Positions 44,973-54,317 of a stretch of DNA of 64,000 bases are shown here, one piece after another (the first letter of the stretch is position 1; the number at the start of each line of letters is the position of its first letter). The stretch lies in the NCBI GenBank assembly GCA_030427085.1, contig JAUHXH010000004.1, forward strand, positions 310,001 through 374,000, written 5' to 3'. The stretch comes from Gammaproteobacteria bacterium (lineage in GTDB: Bacteria > Pseudomonadota > Gammaproteobacteria > Pseudomonadales > Halieaceae). A program made the position numbers and the translations under genes. The notes under the pieces are model-generated. The model was not told the DNA's origin, searched no databases, and saw only the letters and a list, made by a program, of their open reading frames with translations.

Positions 44973-45851
44973 TTGAACACAAACGTACTGGTGACGGGCG
45001 CTGGCGGCCAGCTGGGCCGCGAACTGCAACGGGCCGCCCCCGAAGGGATGACGCTTTGCGCGCTGGCCCGTGCTGACCTCGATCTGGCCGATGCCGAAGC
45101 TGTCGACACCGCGCTGGCGGAACTCTCGCCCGGTGTGGTGATTAATGCCGCCGCCTACACTGCCGTCGATCGGGCTGAAAGCGAAATAGAACGGGCCCAC
45201 GCCGGTAATGTGACTGGCCCGGCCAACCTGGCGCTTGCCTGTGCGCGGCGGGGTGCGCGGTTGATCCATGTCTCCACCGATTTCGTGTTTGATGGCCAGG
45301 CTGGATCTCCTTACACACCCGATCAGGCCACGGGCCCGGTGAGTGAATACGGGCGCAGCAAGCTGGCGGGGGAACTCGCAGTGCGCGACGCTCTGCCCGA
45401 TGCGCTGATTGTGCGCACCGCCTGGGTCTACTCCGCCTTTGGTGGCAACTTTGTTAAAACCATGCTGCGTCTGATGGGCGAGCGTGACGAACTGGGCGTG
45501 GTAGCCGACCAGGTGGGCACCCCGACCTGGGCGGCCGGCCTTGCCCAGATGCTCTGGACAGCGGCGCAAACCGAACTCGGTGGCACCTACCACTGGAGCG
45601 ATGCCGGTGCCTGCAGTTGGTACGACTTCGCCTGTGCTATTTCGGAAGAAGGGCAGGCGCTGGGCCTATTGGACAGCGACACACACATCCGCCCCCTGAC
45701 CACCGCCGATTACCCCACGCCGGCCCAGCGCCCGGCCTACAGTGTGTTCGACAAAACTGCCACCTGGCGCGATTTTGACGTGGCACCGATTCAGTGGCGC
45801 CGCCAGTTGCGCCACATGTTGCAAGATTTGAAGGATATGGAAAATGCCTAG
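44973..45851 (+). CDS. rfbD: dTDP-4-dehydrorhamnose reductase
   Basis: A 292-residue SDR completing dTDP-L-rhamnose. The TTG start with AGGA six bases upstream gives (M)NTNVLVTGAGGQLGRELQ; no ATG fits. STDFVFDGQAGSPYTPD and EYGRSKLAGELAV (YxxxK) are RmlD signatures. It overlaps rfbB by eight bases and is divergent from waaG across an 89-base promoter region. Confidence 0.94.
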   Translation: MNTNVLVTGAGGQLGRELQRAAPEGMTLCALARADLDLADAEAVDTALAELSPGVVINAAAYTAVDRAESEIERAHAGNVTGPANLALACARRGARLIHVSTDFVFDGQAGSPYTPDQATGPVSEYGRSKLAGELAVRDALPDALIVRTAWVYSAFGGNFVKTMLRLMGERDELGVVADQVGTPTWAAGLAQMLWTAAQTELGGTYHWSDAGACSWYDFACAISEEGQALGLLDSDTHIRPLTTADYPTPAQRPAYSVFDKTATWRDFDVAPIQWRRQLRHMLQDLKDMENA

Positions 45852-46908
45852 ACGACTACTGGTCACCGGCGCTGCCGGATTTATCGGTGCCAATTTCGTG
45901 CACTATTGGCTACGCCAGCACCCCCACGATTATGTGCTGGCCTTTGACGCCCTGACCTACGCCGGGAACCGGGAAAACCTGGACCCCGTGGAAGACGAGC
46001 CCAATTTCCGTTTCGTTCACGCCGATATCAACGACACCCAACGCGTTGCCGCGCTACTGCGGGAAGAGTGCATCGACACCATCGTGCACTTCGCTGCGGA
46101 AAGTCATGTGGATCGCTCCATCACCGGCCCCGAGGCCTTCGTGACCACCAACGTGGTGGGCACTCACAGCCTGCTGATTGCTGCTCGGGAAGTGTGGCTG
46201 GACGGCGGCGTGGACGATCACCGCTTCCATCACGTTTCCACCGATGAAGTGTACGGCTCGCTGACCGTGGACGACCCCGCTTTCCACGAGGAGCAAAAGT
46301 ACGAACCCAACTCACCCTACTCGGCAAGCAAGGCCGCCAGCGACCATCTGGTGCGCGCCTATCACCACACCTACGGGCTGAAGGTCACCACCAGCAACTG
46401 CTCCAACAATTACGGTCCCTACCATTACCCGGAAAAGCTCATCCCGCTGTGCCTCACCAACATCCTGCGCGGCAAGCCGCTGCCCATTTACGGCAAGGGC
46501 GACAACATCCGCGACTGGCTCTATGTGGAAGATCACTGTCGCGGTATTGAGCTGGTGCTGGACAAGGGCGAGGTGGGGGAAACCTACAACATTGGCGGCA
46601 ACAACGAGTGGAACAACCTCAATATCGTGGAGTTACTGTGCGATCGTCTCGATGCCCGCTTTGCGGCTGAACCTGCTCTGTCTGAACAATTCCCCGACTC
46701 CCCCTGCGCGCGGGGCGAATCAGCCCGCAGCTTGATCGAGTTCGTCACTGATCGCGCCGGCCACGACTGGCGTTATGCCATCGATGCCAGCAAGATCGGC
46801 GATCAATTGGGCTATGTGCCGCAGGAAACCTTTGAGACCGGCCTGGAGCGCACGCTGGATTGGTACCTGGGCAATGAGGATTGGTGGCGACCGCTGCTGG
46901 TGAGCTGA
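45844..46908 (+). CDS. rfbB: dTDP-glucose 4,6-dehydratase
   Basis: A 354-residue extended SDR making dTDP-4-keto-6-deoxyglucose. RRLLVTGAAGFIGANFVHYW, HVSTDEVYGSL (active-site Thr, Asp, Glu) and SPYSASKAASDHLV (YxxxK) are characteristic, as is NNYGPYHYPEKLIP. Full length. rfbA and rfbC, which complete the pathway, lie 2.4 kb away on the other strand. Confidence 0.96.
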   Translation: MPRRLLVTGAAGFIGANFVHYWLRQHPHDYVLAFDALTYAGNRENLDPVEDEPNFRFVHADINDTQRVAALLREECIDTIVHFAAESHVDRSITGPEAFVTTNVVGTHSLLIAAREVWLDGGVDDHRFHHVSTDEVYGSLTVDDPAFHEEQKYEPNSPYSASKAASDHLVRAYHHTYGLKVTTSNCSNNYGPYHYPEKLIPLCLTNILRGKPLPIYGKGDNIRDWLYVEDHCRGIELVLDKGEVGETYNIGGNNEWNNLNIVELLCDRLDARFAAEPALSEQFPDSPCARGESARSLIEFVTDRAGHDWRYAIDASKIGDQLGYVPQETFETGLERTLDWYLGNEDWWRPLLVS

Positions 46909-46925
46909 AGTCGCCACTGCGGGGT

Positions 46926-48158
46926 TTACTTAAAGGCGCAGCGCACTGGCAGTGACTTCAGTCCGCCAACGAAGTTGGCCTCGACCCACTTGGGTTCCCC
47001 CGCCAGCTCTATCCAGTCCAGGCGCGGCAGCAATTCCTTAAAGAAAATAGAGACTTCAAGGATGGCCAGATGCTGCCCCAGGCACATGTGGCCGCCATAG
47101 CCGAACGCGAGGTGGCTGCGATTGTCCCGTTCGATGTCAAATACGTCGGGGTTGTCGATAACCCGCGCATCGCGATTGGCGGCGGGGTAAAACACTGCCA
47201 GGCTTTCGCCCTTCTTCAGCATTTTGCCCTGGAATTCGGCATCCTCAGTCAGAGTGCGCATCATGTGGCGCACGGGTGAAACCCAGCGGATCATCTCGCG
47301 TGCTGCTGCGGAGGCCAGTTCGGGGTTTGCCTGTAACTTTGCCAGCTGCTCGGGGCGCTCCAGCAGGGCTTTCATGCCGCCACCGGTGGTGGCCGAGGTG
47401 GTGTCATGGCCGGCGGTGGCGGTGATGATGAAGTAGCTGATCAGGTCCAGCTCCTCCAGGTATTCCCCATCCACTTTGGCATTGGCGAGCACTGTGGCCA
47501 GGTCGTCGGTGGGGTTTTCTCGCCGATCGGCCACCACTTTCTGGAAGTAGGCGAAGAAGTCCAGTAGTACCGCCATACCCGCGGTGTTGTCTTCGCCGCG
47601 GCTTTGGTCCGGGTCCTGGTTGCCGAACAGTTCCTGCGTCAGCTTCAGCATCATCGGTTCTTCTTCGGGAGCAACCCCGATAATCGACATGATCACGCGC
47701 AGTGGATAGAGCAGGGCGATGTCTTTTACGAAGTCGCACTCGCCGTTCATGGCCTCCATCCTGTCCACGAACTCCCTGGCGATCTCCTCCACGATGGGCG
47801 TCAGCTTCGCTACGGGGCCGGGTTTGAACCACTCCCGCGTGACGTTGCGCAGCTTGCGGTGTTTGGGGTTGTCCATGTGGATCAGGGTTTCCAGTCCGTT
47901 CTTGGTACCGAACTGTGCCAGCAGAGCCTGCTCGAATTCCTGCGGCATGATGATGGTGCGCGGGTTGTTGATGAACTTGTCGTTGTTCTGGCTGATGTAC
48001 TTGATGTCTTCGTGGCGGGTCATCACCCAGAAGGGCTCATAGTCGGGGTGATCAAAGTAGGCCACTGGGTCGTTCTCGCGCAGTTCGCCCAGCAAGGCAT
48101 ACATGCTGTCTTCGTTGCCCATCACACTGGGGTCGACAATATCGTGAACGCGGCTCAT
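46926..48158 (-). CDS. Cytochrome P450
   Basis: A soluble bacterial P450 of 410 residues starting at MSRVHDIVDPSVMG with AGGGA upstream; the open frame runs 20 codons further back through the operator repeats. The heme motif is FGYGGHMCLGQ (Cys359), the I-helix oxygen site is TAGHDTTSATTGG, and the K-helix region carries AAREMIRW (ExxR). Style is close to CYP107/CYP125-like hydroxylases of lipids, terpenes or steroids; substrate unknown. No ferredoxin gene is next to it. Convergent with rfbB, divergent from the AraC regulator. Confidence 0.92.
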   Translation of the reverse strand: MSRVHDIVDPSVMGNEDSMYALLGELRENDPVAYFDHPDYEPFWVMTRHEDIKYISQNNDKFINNPRTIIMPQEFEQALLAQFGTKNGLETLIHMDNPKHRKLRNVTREWFKPGPVAKLTPIVEEIAREFVDRMEAMNGECDFVKDIALLYPLRVIMSIIGVAPEEEPMMLKLTQELFGNQDPDQSRGEDNTAGMAVLLDFFAYFQKVVADRRENPTDDLATVLANAKVDGEYLEELDLISYFIITATAGHDTTSATTGGGMKALLERPEQLAKLQANPELASAAAREMIRWVSPVRHMMRTLTEDAEFQGKMLKKGESLAVFYPAANRDARVIDNPDVFDIERDNRSHLAFGYGGHMCLGQHLAILEVSIFFKELLPRLDWIELAGEPKWVEANFVGGLKSLPVRCAFK

Positions 48159-48201
48159 TGAAATTTCCCTGAAATTTATTCGTCGTGGAAAAAGTCTACG
48201 C

Positions 48202-48255
48202 TTGTGAATTCGCGCCATATTGTGAATTCACGCCAAACTGTGCTGAAATCCGCCA
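48202..48255. promoter_or_regulatory. Direct-repeat operator between P450 and AraC regulator genes
   Basis: TTGTGAATTCGCGCCA (48202-48217) is repeated 18 bases later as TTGTGAATTCACGCCA (48220-48235), 15 of 16 bases identical. A third degenerate copy (CTGTG...CCGCCA, 48238-48255) reaches the regulator's ATG. Direct repeats about two helical turns apart are classic AraC-family sites, so the regulator probably binds here to control itself and the P450. Confidence 0.7.
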
Positions 48256-49311
48256 ATGTCTGCTCCCTCTGTGTCACGCGACTTCACCCAGGCGGTGTTC
48301 GATTACCTCGAAGAACGTGGTTTCCCACCCAGTGCCGTGGTGGCGCATGTAGGTCTGGACCCGCGACAGCGGCTGGTGGGTGGCCGAGTGCCACTGCCTT
48401 TCTATGAGCAGTTGTTTGACGCTGGGGAGGCACTGACCGGCGATCGCTACTTTGGTCTCAACATGGGGGCGCGCCCGTGGCCGCGCAGTTGGGGCCTTGT
48501 GTCACACCTGGCAGTGGCTGCACCGGATGCCATGACTGCGGTGTCGGCGCTGATGGACTACTCGGAGTTACAGCTGAGCTTCCTGCGCTTCCGACTGCGC
48601 GAACTGGAGGAAGGTCATGTGTGCGTTGAGCTGCAGCACGATGGCGTACAGCAGTTGAAGCGGCATGTGGTGGAACATTTGCTGGCCAACATCGTGACCC
48701 TGGCCACTACCCAGATTGGCTATGACGTCCCCGATTTGCGCATCGAACTGGCTCACGGCGATGCCGAAAATGCGGCACATCTTGCCCGGGTCCTCAATGC
48801 GGAGGTTGCAGTGAACTGCTCCGCCTATCGTTTTGAGTCTTCCCGGGCCTTCGCTGAGCAGCAGTCACGGTTTGGCGAGGAAGACCTCTACCGAGTGACC
48901 GAACAGCTGGCCCGGGAGCGGCTGATGACGCTGCGCGGAGAGGATCGTTTTCTCAATAAAGTGCGCGAAACGGTGCTGCAGCAATTACCGGGCGGCCTGC
49001 CCAAGGTGGAAGACGTGGCGCGCAGCCTCGATACTTCCGCGCGGACCCTGCAGCGGCGCTTGCAGGAACGAAATCTGCGCTATCAGCAGGTGTTGGACGA
49101 GGTCCGCAGCGAACTGGCGGTGCAGCTCATTCGCGATCACAGCTTGACCCTGAACGATCTGGCGGATTACCTGGGCTTCAATGACCAGAGTGCTTTGCAG
49201 CACGCCTTTCGGCGTTGGCAGGGTATGTCACCCGGACAGTACCGGAAAGAGATCGTACGGCAGGCCGGCTATTCAAACAGCGGGATATCGCCCCAGGCCA
49301 AACCGTCCTGA
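48256..49311 (+). CDS. AraC-family transcriptional regulator
   Basis: 351 residues. An N-terminal ligand-binding domain of the Arabinose_bd/OruR type (about 20-210) is followed by a C-terminal double helix-turn-helix (about 255-340: DVARSLDTSARTLQRRLQER and LNDLADYLGFNDQSALQHAF). Divergent from the P450 gene; the shared 97-base region carries direct repeats. The inducer is probably the P450 substrate or product (inference). The last 43 bases overlap rfbC on the other strand. Confidence 0.92.
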   Translation: MSAPSVSRDFTQAVFDYLEERGFPPSAVVAHVGLDPRQRLVGGRVPLPFYEQLFDAGEALTGDRYFGLNMGARPWPRSWGLVSHLAVAAPDAMTAVSALMDYSELQLSFLRFRLRELEEGHVCVELQHDGVQQLKRHVVEHLLANIVTLATTQIGYDVPDLRIELAHGDAENAAHLARVLNAEVAVNCSAYRFESSRAFAEQQSRFGEEDLYRVTEQLARERLMTLRGEDRFLNKVRETVLQQLPGGLPKVEDVARSLDTSARTLQRRLQERNLRYQQVLDEVRSELAVQLIRDHSLTLNDLADYLGFNDQSALQHAFRRWQGMSPGQYRKEIVRQAGYSNSGISPQAKPS

Positions 49312-49817
49312 TCCTTGGCTGACAACTGCGGCGGCCCGCCCACTTCCAGCGGCCATTCAACGCCGACCTCGGGATCATCCCAGGCCAGGGAGACTTCCGA
49401 CCCCGGGTGGTAGTAGTCGCTGCACTTGTACTGAAAGTCCGCGTAGTCGGAAGTGACGTAGAAGCCGTGGGCAAAGCCCGGCGGCACCCACAGCATGCAG
49501 TTGTTCTCGGCGCTAAGCGTCACGCCATACCACTGGCCCAGGGTGGGGGAGTCGCGGCGGATATCCACCGCCACATCGTAAACCTCGCCGGCCACCACGC
49601 GCACCAGCTTGCCCTGCGGTTGCACGGTTTGATAATGAAGGCCGCGCAGGATGCCCCGGCGCGATCGGCTGTGGTTGTCCTGGACGAAGTCTACGTCCAG
49701 TCCGGCATCGGCAAAGGTCTTGCGGTTCCAGCTTTCCATAAAAAAGCCGCGTTCATCGCCAAATACGGTGGGGCGCAGCAGGAGGACGCCCTCCAGCGGG
49801 GTGGTCTCAAATTTCAT
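49269..49817 (-). CDS. rfbC: dTDP-4-dehydrorhamnose 3,5-epimerase
   Basis: 182 residues, cupin fold. [37 protein letters not shown] (catalytic His) and [20 protein letters not shown] are RmlC signatures. It overlaps rfbA by 11 bases upstream, and its 3-prime end overlaps the convergent AraC gene by 43 bases, so transcripts from both sides collide here. Confidence 0.95.
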   Translation of the reverse strand: MKFETTPLEGVLLLRPTVFGDERGFFMESWNRKTFADAGLDVDFVQDNHSRSRRGILRGLHYQTVQPQGKLVRVVAGEVYDVAVDIRRDSPTLGQWYGVTLSAENNCMLWVPPGFAHGFYVTSDYADFQYKCSDYYHPGSEVSLAWDDPEVGVEWPLEVGGPPQLSAKDQDGLAWGDIPLFE

Positions 49818-50709
49818 CGCGGACTATCTGGTCTTCATTCAGGAGGTTTTTCAGGTACAGGCCGTAGCCGGATTTCTCCAGCGGGGCCGCCAGCGCCAGC
49901 AGGGCCTCGGCGTCGATATAACCCATACGATAGGCCACTTCTTCCGGGCAGGCGATTTTCAATCCCTGGCGCTCTTCCACCACACGGATGAAATTGGCCG
50001 CGTCGAGCAGGGAGTTGTGGGTGCCGGTGTCCAGCCAGGCGGTGCCGCGGCTCATCACTTCCACGTGCAGGTCGCCCCGCTCCAGGTAGACCTTGTTGAC
50101 GTCAGTGATCTCCAACTCGCCCCGGTGGGAGGGTTTAATGCCCTTGGCGATCTCGACCACGTCGTTGTCGTAGAAATACAGGCCGGTTACGGCGTAGTGG
50201 GACTTCGGTTTGGCGGGCTTTTCTTCGATGTCCTGGGCCACGCCGCTGCGGTCGAAGCTGACCACGCCGTAACGCTCCGGGTCGTGCACGTAATAGGCGA
50301 ACACGGAGGCGCCGCTGTCGCGGGTGCCGGCGTGGCGCAGCTTCTGGGTGAAGCCGCCGCCGTAGAAGATGTTGTCCCCCAGTACCAGGCTGACTGGGTC
50401 GTTGCCTACAAAGTCCTCGCCGAGGATAAAGGCCTGGGCCAGCCCGTCGGGACTGGGTTGGGCGGTGTAGCTGAGGTTCACGCCCCATTGGCTGCCGTCG
50501 CCCAGTAATTCCTGGAAGGCGCGCTGGTCCTGGGGGGTGGTGATGATCAGGATGTCCCGAATCCCGGCCAGCATCAGGGTGGCCAGTGGGTAGTACACCA
50601 TGGGTTTGTCGTAGACGGGCATCAGCTGTTTACTCACCGTGCTGGTGAGCGGGTGCAGGCGGGTGCCGGAGCCCCCAGCCAGGATGATGCCCTTGTAGTT
50701 TGTTGTCAT
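49807..50709 (-). CDS. rfbA: Glucose-1-phosphate thymidylyltransferase
   Basis: A 300-residue enzyme making dTDP-glucose, the first step to dTDP-rhamnose. [17 protein letters not shown] is the nucleotide loop; [33 protein letters not shown] and [14 protein letters not shown] are family motifs. First gene of the rfbA-rfbC unit; its promoter should lie in 50710-50977, which also serves the divergent GT4 gene. Confidence 0.96.
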   Translation of the reverse strand: MTTNYKGIILAGGSGTRLHPLTSTVSKQLMPVYDKPMVYYPLATLMLAGIRDILIITTPQDQRAFQELLGDGSQWGVNLSYTAQPSPDGLAQAFILGEDFVGNDPVSLVLGDNIFYGGGFTQKLRHAGTRDSGASVFAYYVHDPERYGVVSFDRSGVAQDIEEKPAKPKSHYAVTGLYFYDNDVVEIAKGIKPSHRGELEITDVNKVYLERGDLHVEVMSRGTAWLDTGTHNSLLDAANFIRVVEERQGLKIACPEEVAYRMGYIDAEALLALAAPLEKSGYGLYLKNLLNEDQIVRDEI

Positions 50710-50977
50710 CGGGGCCTCCGGTCGTGGTATGGCGGATTATACGCAGGGGGTGCGGAATTGCGACCACGGCCCCCGGACTGGATTTTTAGTGCCCCGCTGA
50801 TTAATATTTGACCCTTTAAAGCAGGTGCTTTGTGGCCACCGCGCCGCACGGTGGGGGTCTTAATGGCGAAAACTCGCCGGCACCCTCCCTGCAAACCCCC
50901 CGGAGGATCTCCCCATCAGGCATCTGGATTCACTGCCGGCATCGTCTGCCCCGCAGCCCGCCGAGCTCGGCGAGGAT

Positions 50978-52222
50978 GTGCCTGCGCCCCGTCGATCCTT
51001 GCGTATTGCGCTGTTAGGCTACCGCAGTTTGCCACATGGCGGCGGTCAGGGCGTGTATCTTCGCTATCTCAGCAAGGCCCTGATGGACGCGGGCCACCAG
51101 GTGGACGTGATCTCGGGCCCGCCCTATCCCCATCTTGAGCCGGGTGTGCGCCTGATCAAATTACCCAGTCTGGACCTGTTCGAGAATGGACTGGGCTCCT
51201 TGCGCCCACACCACCTGCGCTCCATGACCAACATTATCGAGTGGAGTAGCAAGCTGACCGGCGGCTTCGCCGAGCCCTACACCTTCGGGCGCCGCGCCGT
51301 GCGCTACCTGCGCAAGCACGGCCACCAGTACGACCTGGTGCACGACAACCAGAGCCTGAGCTACGGCATGTTGAAGCTGCAGCGCATGGGCATTCCGCTG
51401 GTGACCACCATTCATCATCCCATCACCAGCGACCTTCGTATTGCCCTCTCTCACGCGCGGGACTGGCGCGAGCGAGTATTGATCAAGCGCTGGCACTCCT
51501 TCCTCAGCATGCAGAAGAAGGTGGTGAAGGAACTCCACAATATCGTCACCGTCTCGGATTGCTCACGGCAGGACATTGCCGCCGACTTCGGCATCCAGCC
51601 GGCCGGTATCAGCCTGGTGTACAACGGTATCGATACCGAGGTGTTCCGCCCCATACCCGAGGTGCCGCGCAAACCGCTGCGATTGATGGCAACGGCGAGC
51701 GCCGATGCACCGCTGAAGGGGGTGCGCTATTTGTTGCGCGCTTACGCGCGATTGTTGAAGGAATATCCGGCGCTGGAATTGCTGCTGGTCAGCAAATTGC
51801 AGCCCGGCGGCCGTACCGAGCGGCTGGTTCAGCGGCTCGGTTTGCAGGATCGGATCCAGTTCGTCAGCGGTATCAGCACTGAGGAGATGGTGCGTTATTA
51901 CGCCGAGGCTACGGTTGCCGTGGTGCCCTCTGTATACGAGGGCTTTGGTCTGCCTGCCGGTGAAGCCATGGCTTGCGGCGTTCCCGTGGTTTCCTCCGAT
52001 GGCGGCGCGCTGCCCGAAGTGGTGGGCGATGCGGGTGTTGTCGTACCCGCGCGCGACGATCAGGCTCTGGCCGCGGGCATCGGTGAGTTGTTGGCGAACC
52101 CGCAGCGCCGTGCGCAACTGGGGCAAGCCGGGCGCGAGCGCATTCTGGAACAATTCTGTTGGGGCGTGTGCGCGCGCCAAATGAGCGATTACTACGAGCA
52201 GGTACTGCGTGCAGACGGTTGA
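50978..52222 (+). CDS. GT4 glycosyltransferase of a three-gene unit
   Basis: 414 residues. IALLGYRSLPHGGGQGVYLR begins the acceptor domain, and PSVYEGFGLPAGEAMACGVP (E-x7-E) with SSDGGALPEVVGDAG forms the nucleotide-sugar site of GT-B family 4. GTG start; the GAGG before it is unusually close (two bases), and TTG at 50999 is an alternative. The 3-prime end overlaps the methyltransferase gene by 14 bases. Acceptor and sugar unknown. Confidence 0.88.
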   Translation: MPAPRRSLRIALLGYRSLPHGGGQGVYLRYLSKALMDAGHQVDVISGPPYPHLEPGVRLIKLPSLDLFENGLGSLRPHHLRSMTNIIEWSSKLTGGFAEPYTFGRRAVRYLRKHGHQYDLVHDNQSLSYGMLKLQRMGIPLVTTIHHPITSDLRIALSHARDWRERVLIKRWHSFLSMQKKVVKELHNIVTVSDCSRQDIAADFGIQPAGISLVYNGIDTEVFRPIPEVPRKPLRLMATASADAPLKGVRYLLRAYARLLKEYPALELLLVSKLQPGGRTERLVQRLGLQDRIQFVSGISTEEMVRYYAEATVAVVPSVYEGFGLPAGEAMACGVPVVSSDGGALPEVVGDAGVVVPARDDQALAAGIGELLANPQRRAQLGQAGRERILEQFCWGVCARQMSDYYEQVLRADG

Positions 52223-52925
52223 TTTCAAATACTTCCCCCTCGCGCCCGGCGACAAGGTCCTCGACCTGGGCTGCGGCGAGGGTCGCCATGTGATTTCAGT
52301 GTATGTCGAAGGCGAGGTTCAGTCGGTGGGCGTGGACCTGTCACTGGATGACCTGAAAACAGCACATCACAAGTTCGAAGACTTCGACGCCGGTTGCGAC
52401 AGCCCCCGCCAGTTCGGCCTCGCCAATGCCAATGCGCTTTCCCTACCCTTCGCCGATGACAGTTTCGACAAGGTGATCTGCTCGGAAGTGCTGGAACACA
52501 TCCCGGATTACCACGGTGCTCTGCTTGAGATCGAGCGCGTGCTGAAACCCGGGGGCCTGTTCTGTGCCAGCGTACCGCGGCGGTGGCCTGAGAAAGTGTG
52601 CTGGGCGCTCAGCGATGAATACCATCAGGTGCCCGGTGGCCATCTGCGGATCTTCCGCGCCGATCGCCTGCGCGCTGAAATCGAGCGCCTGGGTTTTGAT
52701 CAATACTACGACCACGGCGCTCACGCTTTGCACGCGCCCTTCTGGTGGCTGAAATGTCTGTTCTGGAAAACCCGGGACAGCAACTGGCTGATCCGCCAAT
52801 ACCACAAGTTGCTGGTGTGGGATCTGATGAAAGCACCGTGGCTGACCCGGTCGCTGGAAAAATTGCTTAACCCCGTGCTGGGTAAGAGTGTGGTGATGTA
52901 TTTTCGCAAGGAGCCCGCAGCGTGA
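52209..52925 (+). CDS. Class I SAM-dependent methyltransferase
   Basis: 238 residues. KVLDLGCGEGRHVISVY is the SAM-binding motif I, DKVICSEVLEHIPDYHGAL motif II region, and LKPGGLFCASVPR motif III. It resembles Methyltransf_11 enzymes of glycan or lipid pathways. A GTG start lies inside the GT4 gene and its stop overlaps the next start (GTGA), so all three genes are translationally coupled. Substrate unknown. Confidence 0.88.
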   Translation: MQTVDFKYFPLAPGDKVLDLGCGEGRHVISVYVEGEVQSVGVDLSLDDLKTAHHKFEDFDAGCDSPRQFGLANANALSLPFADDSFDKVICSEVLEHIPDYHGALLEIERVLKPGGLFCASVPRRWPEKVCWALSDEYHQVPGGHLRIFRADRLRAEIERLGFDQYYDHGAHALHAPFWWLKCLFWKTRDSNWLIRQYHKLLVWDLMKAPWLTRSLEKLLNPVLGKSVVMYFRKEPAA

Positions 52926-54013
52926 GTGGTTTGTATCTCAGCAAGGGCCTGTTCCCTGCCGACTTTCTGCGCCCTACCGTGCAGTTCATTCTCGACGTGC
53001 AGCAGGCATCGGGCGAGATTCCGTGGTTTGAGGGCGGTTACAGTGATCCCTGGGATCATGTGGAAGCAGCCATGGGCCTCAGCATTGCCGGTGAGTTCGC
53101 TGCCGCTGAAAACGCCTATCGCTGGCTGGCTGAAAACCAGTTGGAAGACGGCAGTTGGTGGGCCGGCTATCGCGGCGCGGAAGTGGATAACGGTGCGCGA
53201 CGGGAATCCAATTTTGTGGCCTATATCGCGACCGGCGTTTGGCACCACTACCTGATCAGTAAGGAGCAAGCCTTCCTGGAAGTGATGTGGCCCACCGTCG
53301 AACGGGCGCTGGACTTTGTGCTCGCCCTGCAAAGCGAATACGGCGAAATCCAGTGGGCGGTAGACGCCGAAGGCGAAACCAAAAACGATGCCCTGGTTAC
53401 CGGCTGCAGTTCCATTTACAAGAGTCTGGAGTGTGCTGCCAATATCGCTGTGGCTATGAAGCACTGCCCCAAACGCTACCTCGAAGCACGACAACACCTT
53501 GGCGACGCTTTGCGCAACAAGCCCGAGCGTTTCGATCGCACCTGGGAAAGCAAAGCCCGCTACTCCATGGACTGGTTCTACCCGGTTCTCACCGGTGTTC
53601 TACCGCGAAAAGAAGCCCGCGCCCGCATCGCCTCCCGCTGGGATGAGTTTGTGGAGCAGGGCCTGGGCTGCCGCTGCGTTTCCGATCAGCCCTGGGTCAC
53701 CGTCGCCGAATCCTGCGAACTGGTGATGGCCTTGTTGGCCGCCGGCGACCACGCCCGCGCGGTGGAAGTGTATAGCTGGCTACACCAGTGGCGCACCAAA
53801 GACGGCTCCTACTGGACCGGTTACCAGATGGTAGAAGATTTACTCTGGCCCGATGAGCGTCCCACCTGGACGGCAGGCGCGATCTTGCTGGCGGCAGATG
53901 CGCTGACGGAGCATACGCCGGCGGCGAGGTTGTTTACTTCGGTTAACCTGCCTTCAGACGAAGCGGAAGTCTCCGCTTTGGACATCGAAGCACGCCGGCG
54001 CAAGTTGGATTGA
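52922..54013 (+). CDS. Alpha/alpha-toroid (prenyltransferase/terpene cyclase-like) protein
   Basis: 363 residues, mostly helical, without signal peptide. Two similar segments near the ends, DGSWWAGY (76-83, preceded by NQLE) and DGSYWTGY (294-301, preceded by WRTK), look like the QW motifs of squalene-hopene cyclases and prenyltransferase beta subunits, so the fold is probably an alpha/alpha barrel. The cyclase DxDD motif is not seen, so it may bind a lipid or sugar rather than cyclise it. Coupled to the GT4 and methyltransferase genes. Function not known. Confidence 0.65.
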   Translation: MSGLYLSKGLFPADFLRPTVQFILDVQQASGEIPWFEGGYSDPWDHVEAAMGLSIAGEFAAAENAYRWLAENQLEDGSWWAGYRGAEVDNGARRESNFVAYIATGVWHHYLISKEQAFLEVMWPTVERALDFVLALQSEYGEIQWAVDAEGETKNDALVTGCSSIYKSLECAANIAVAMKHCPKRYLEARQHLGDALRNKPERFDRTWESKARYSMDWFYPVLTGVLPRKEARARIASRWDEFVEQGLGCRCVSDQPWVTVAESCELVMALLAAGDHARAVEVYSWLHQWRTKDGSYWTGYQMVEDLLWPDERPTWTAGAILLAADALTEHTPAARLFTSVNLPSDEAEVSALDIEARRRKLD

Positions 54014-54023
54014 GCGTCACCAG

Positions 54024-54317
54024 TCAGGAAAGCTGATCTCCGGGCTCCATGCTGTCGTGCAGCACGCGGATAATCTCGATTCCGTCGTTTCGCACCAGAT
54101 AAACAATTAGGTGGTTGGCGTGATGATGTATACGTACCGGTGGATTGAACTCCAATCGTTCCCGACAGGCTTGCGGGTGCTCAGCGAGTAGCGTTAATGC
54201 ATTCGACAGCTCATCCAGATATTTGTCCGCTTGCCGCTCGCCCCACTCCGTGAAGGTGTACAACCAGATATCCAGTAGGTCTTGCTCAGCCTGCGCCCGC
54301 TTTGCGATTCGTGGCAT
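54024..54317 (-). CDS. parE: ParE/RelE-superfamily toxin
   Basis: 97 residues. AQAEQDLLDIWLYTFTEWGE, ALTLLAEHPQACRERLEF and HLIVYLVRNDGIEIIRVLHD are the ParE beta-sheet signature; ParE toxins block DNA gyrase. Its ATG shares a base with the antitoxin stop. It lies right after the glycan unit, convergent with it. Confidence 0.9.
   Translation of the reverse strand: MPRIAKRAQAEQDLLDIWLYTFTEWGERQADKYLDELSNALTLLAEHPQACRERLEFNPPVRIHHHANHLIVYLVRNDGIEIIRVLHDSMEPGDQLS

Noticed and set aside
51563-52255. 230-codon open frame antisense to the GT4 gene
   Set aside because: The GT4 frame carries the E-x7-E motif and overlaps properly with its partners; the antisense frame has none.
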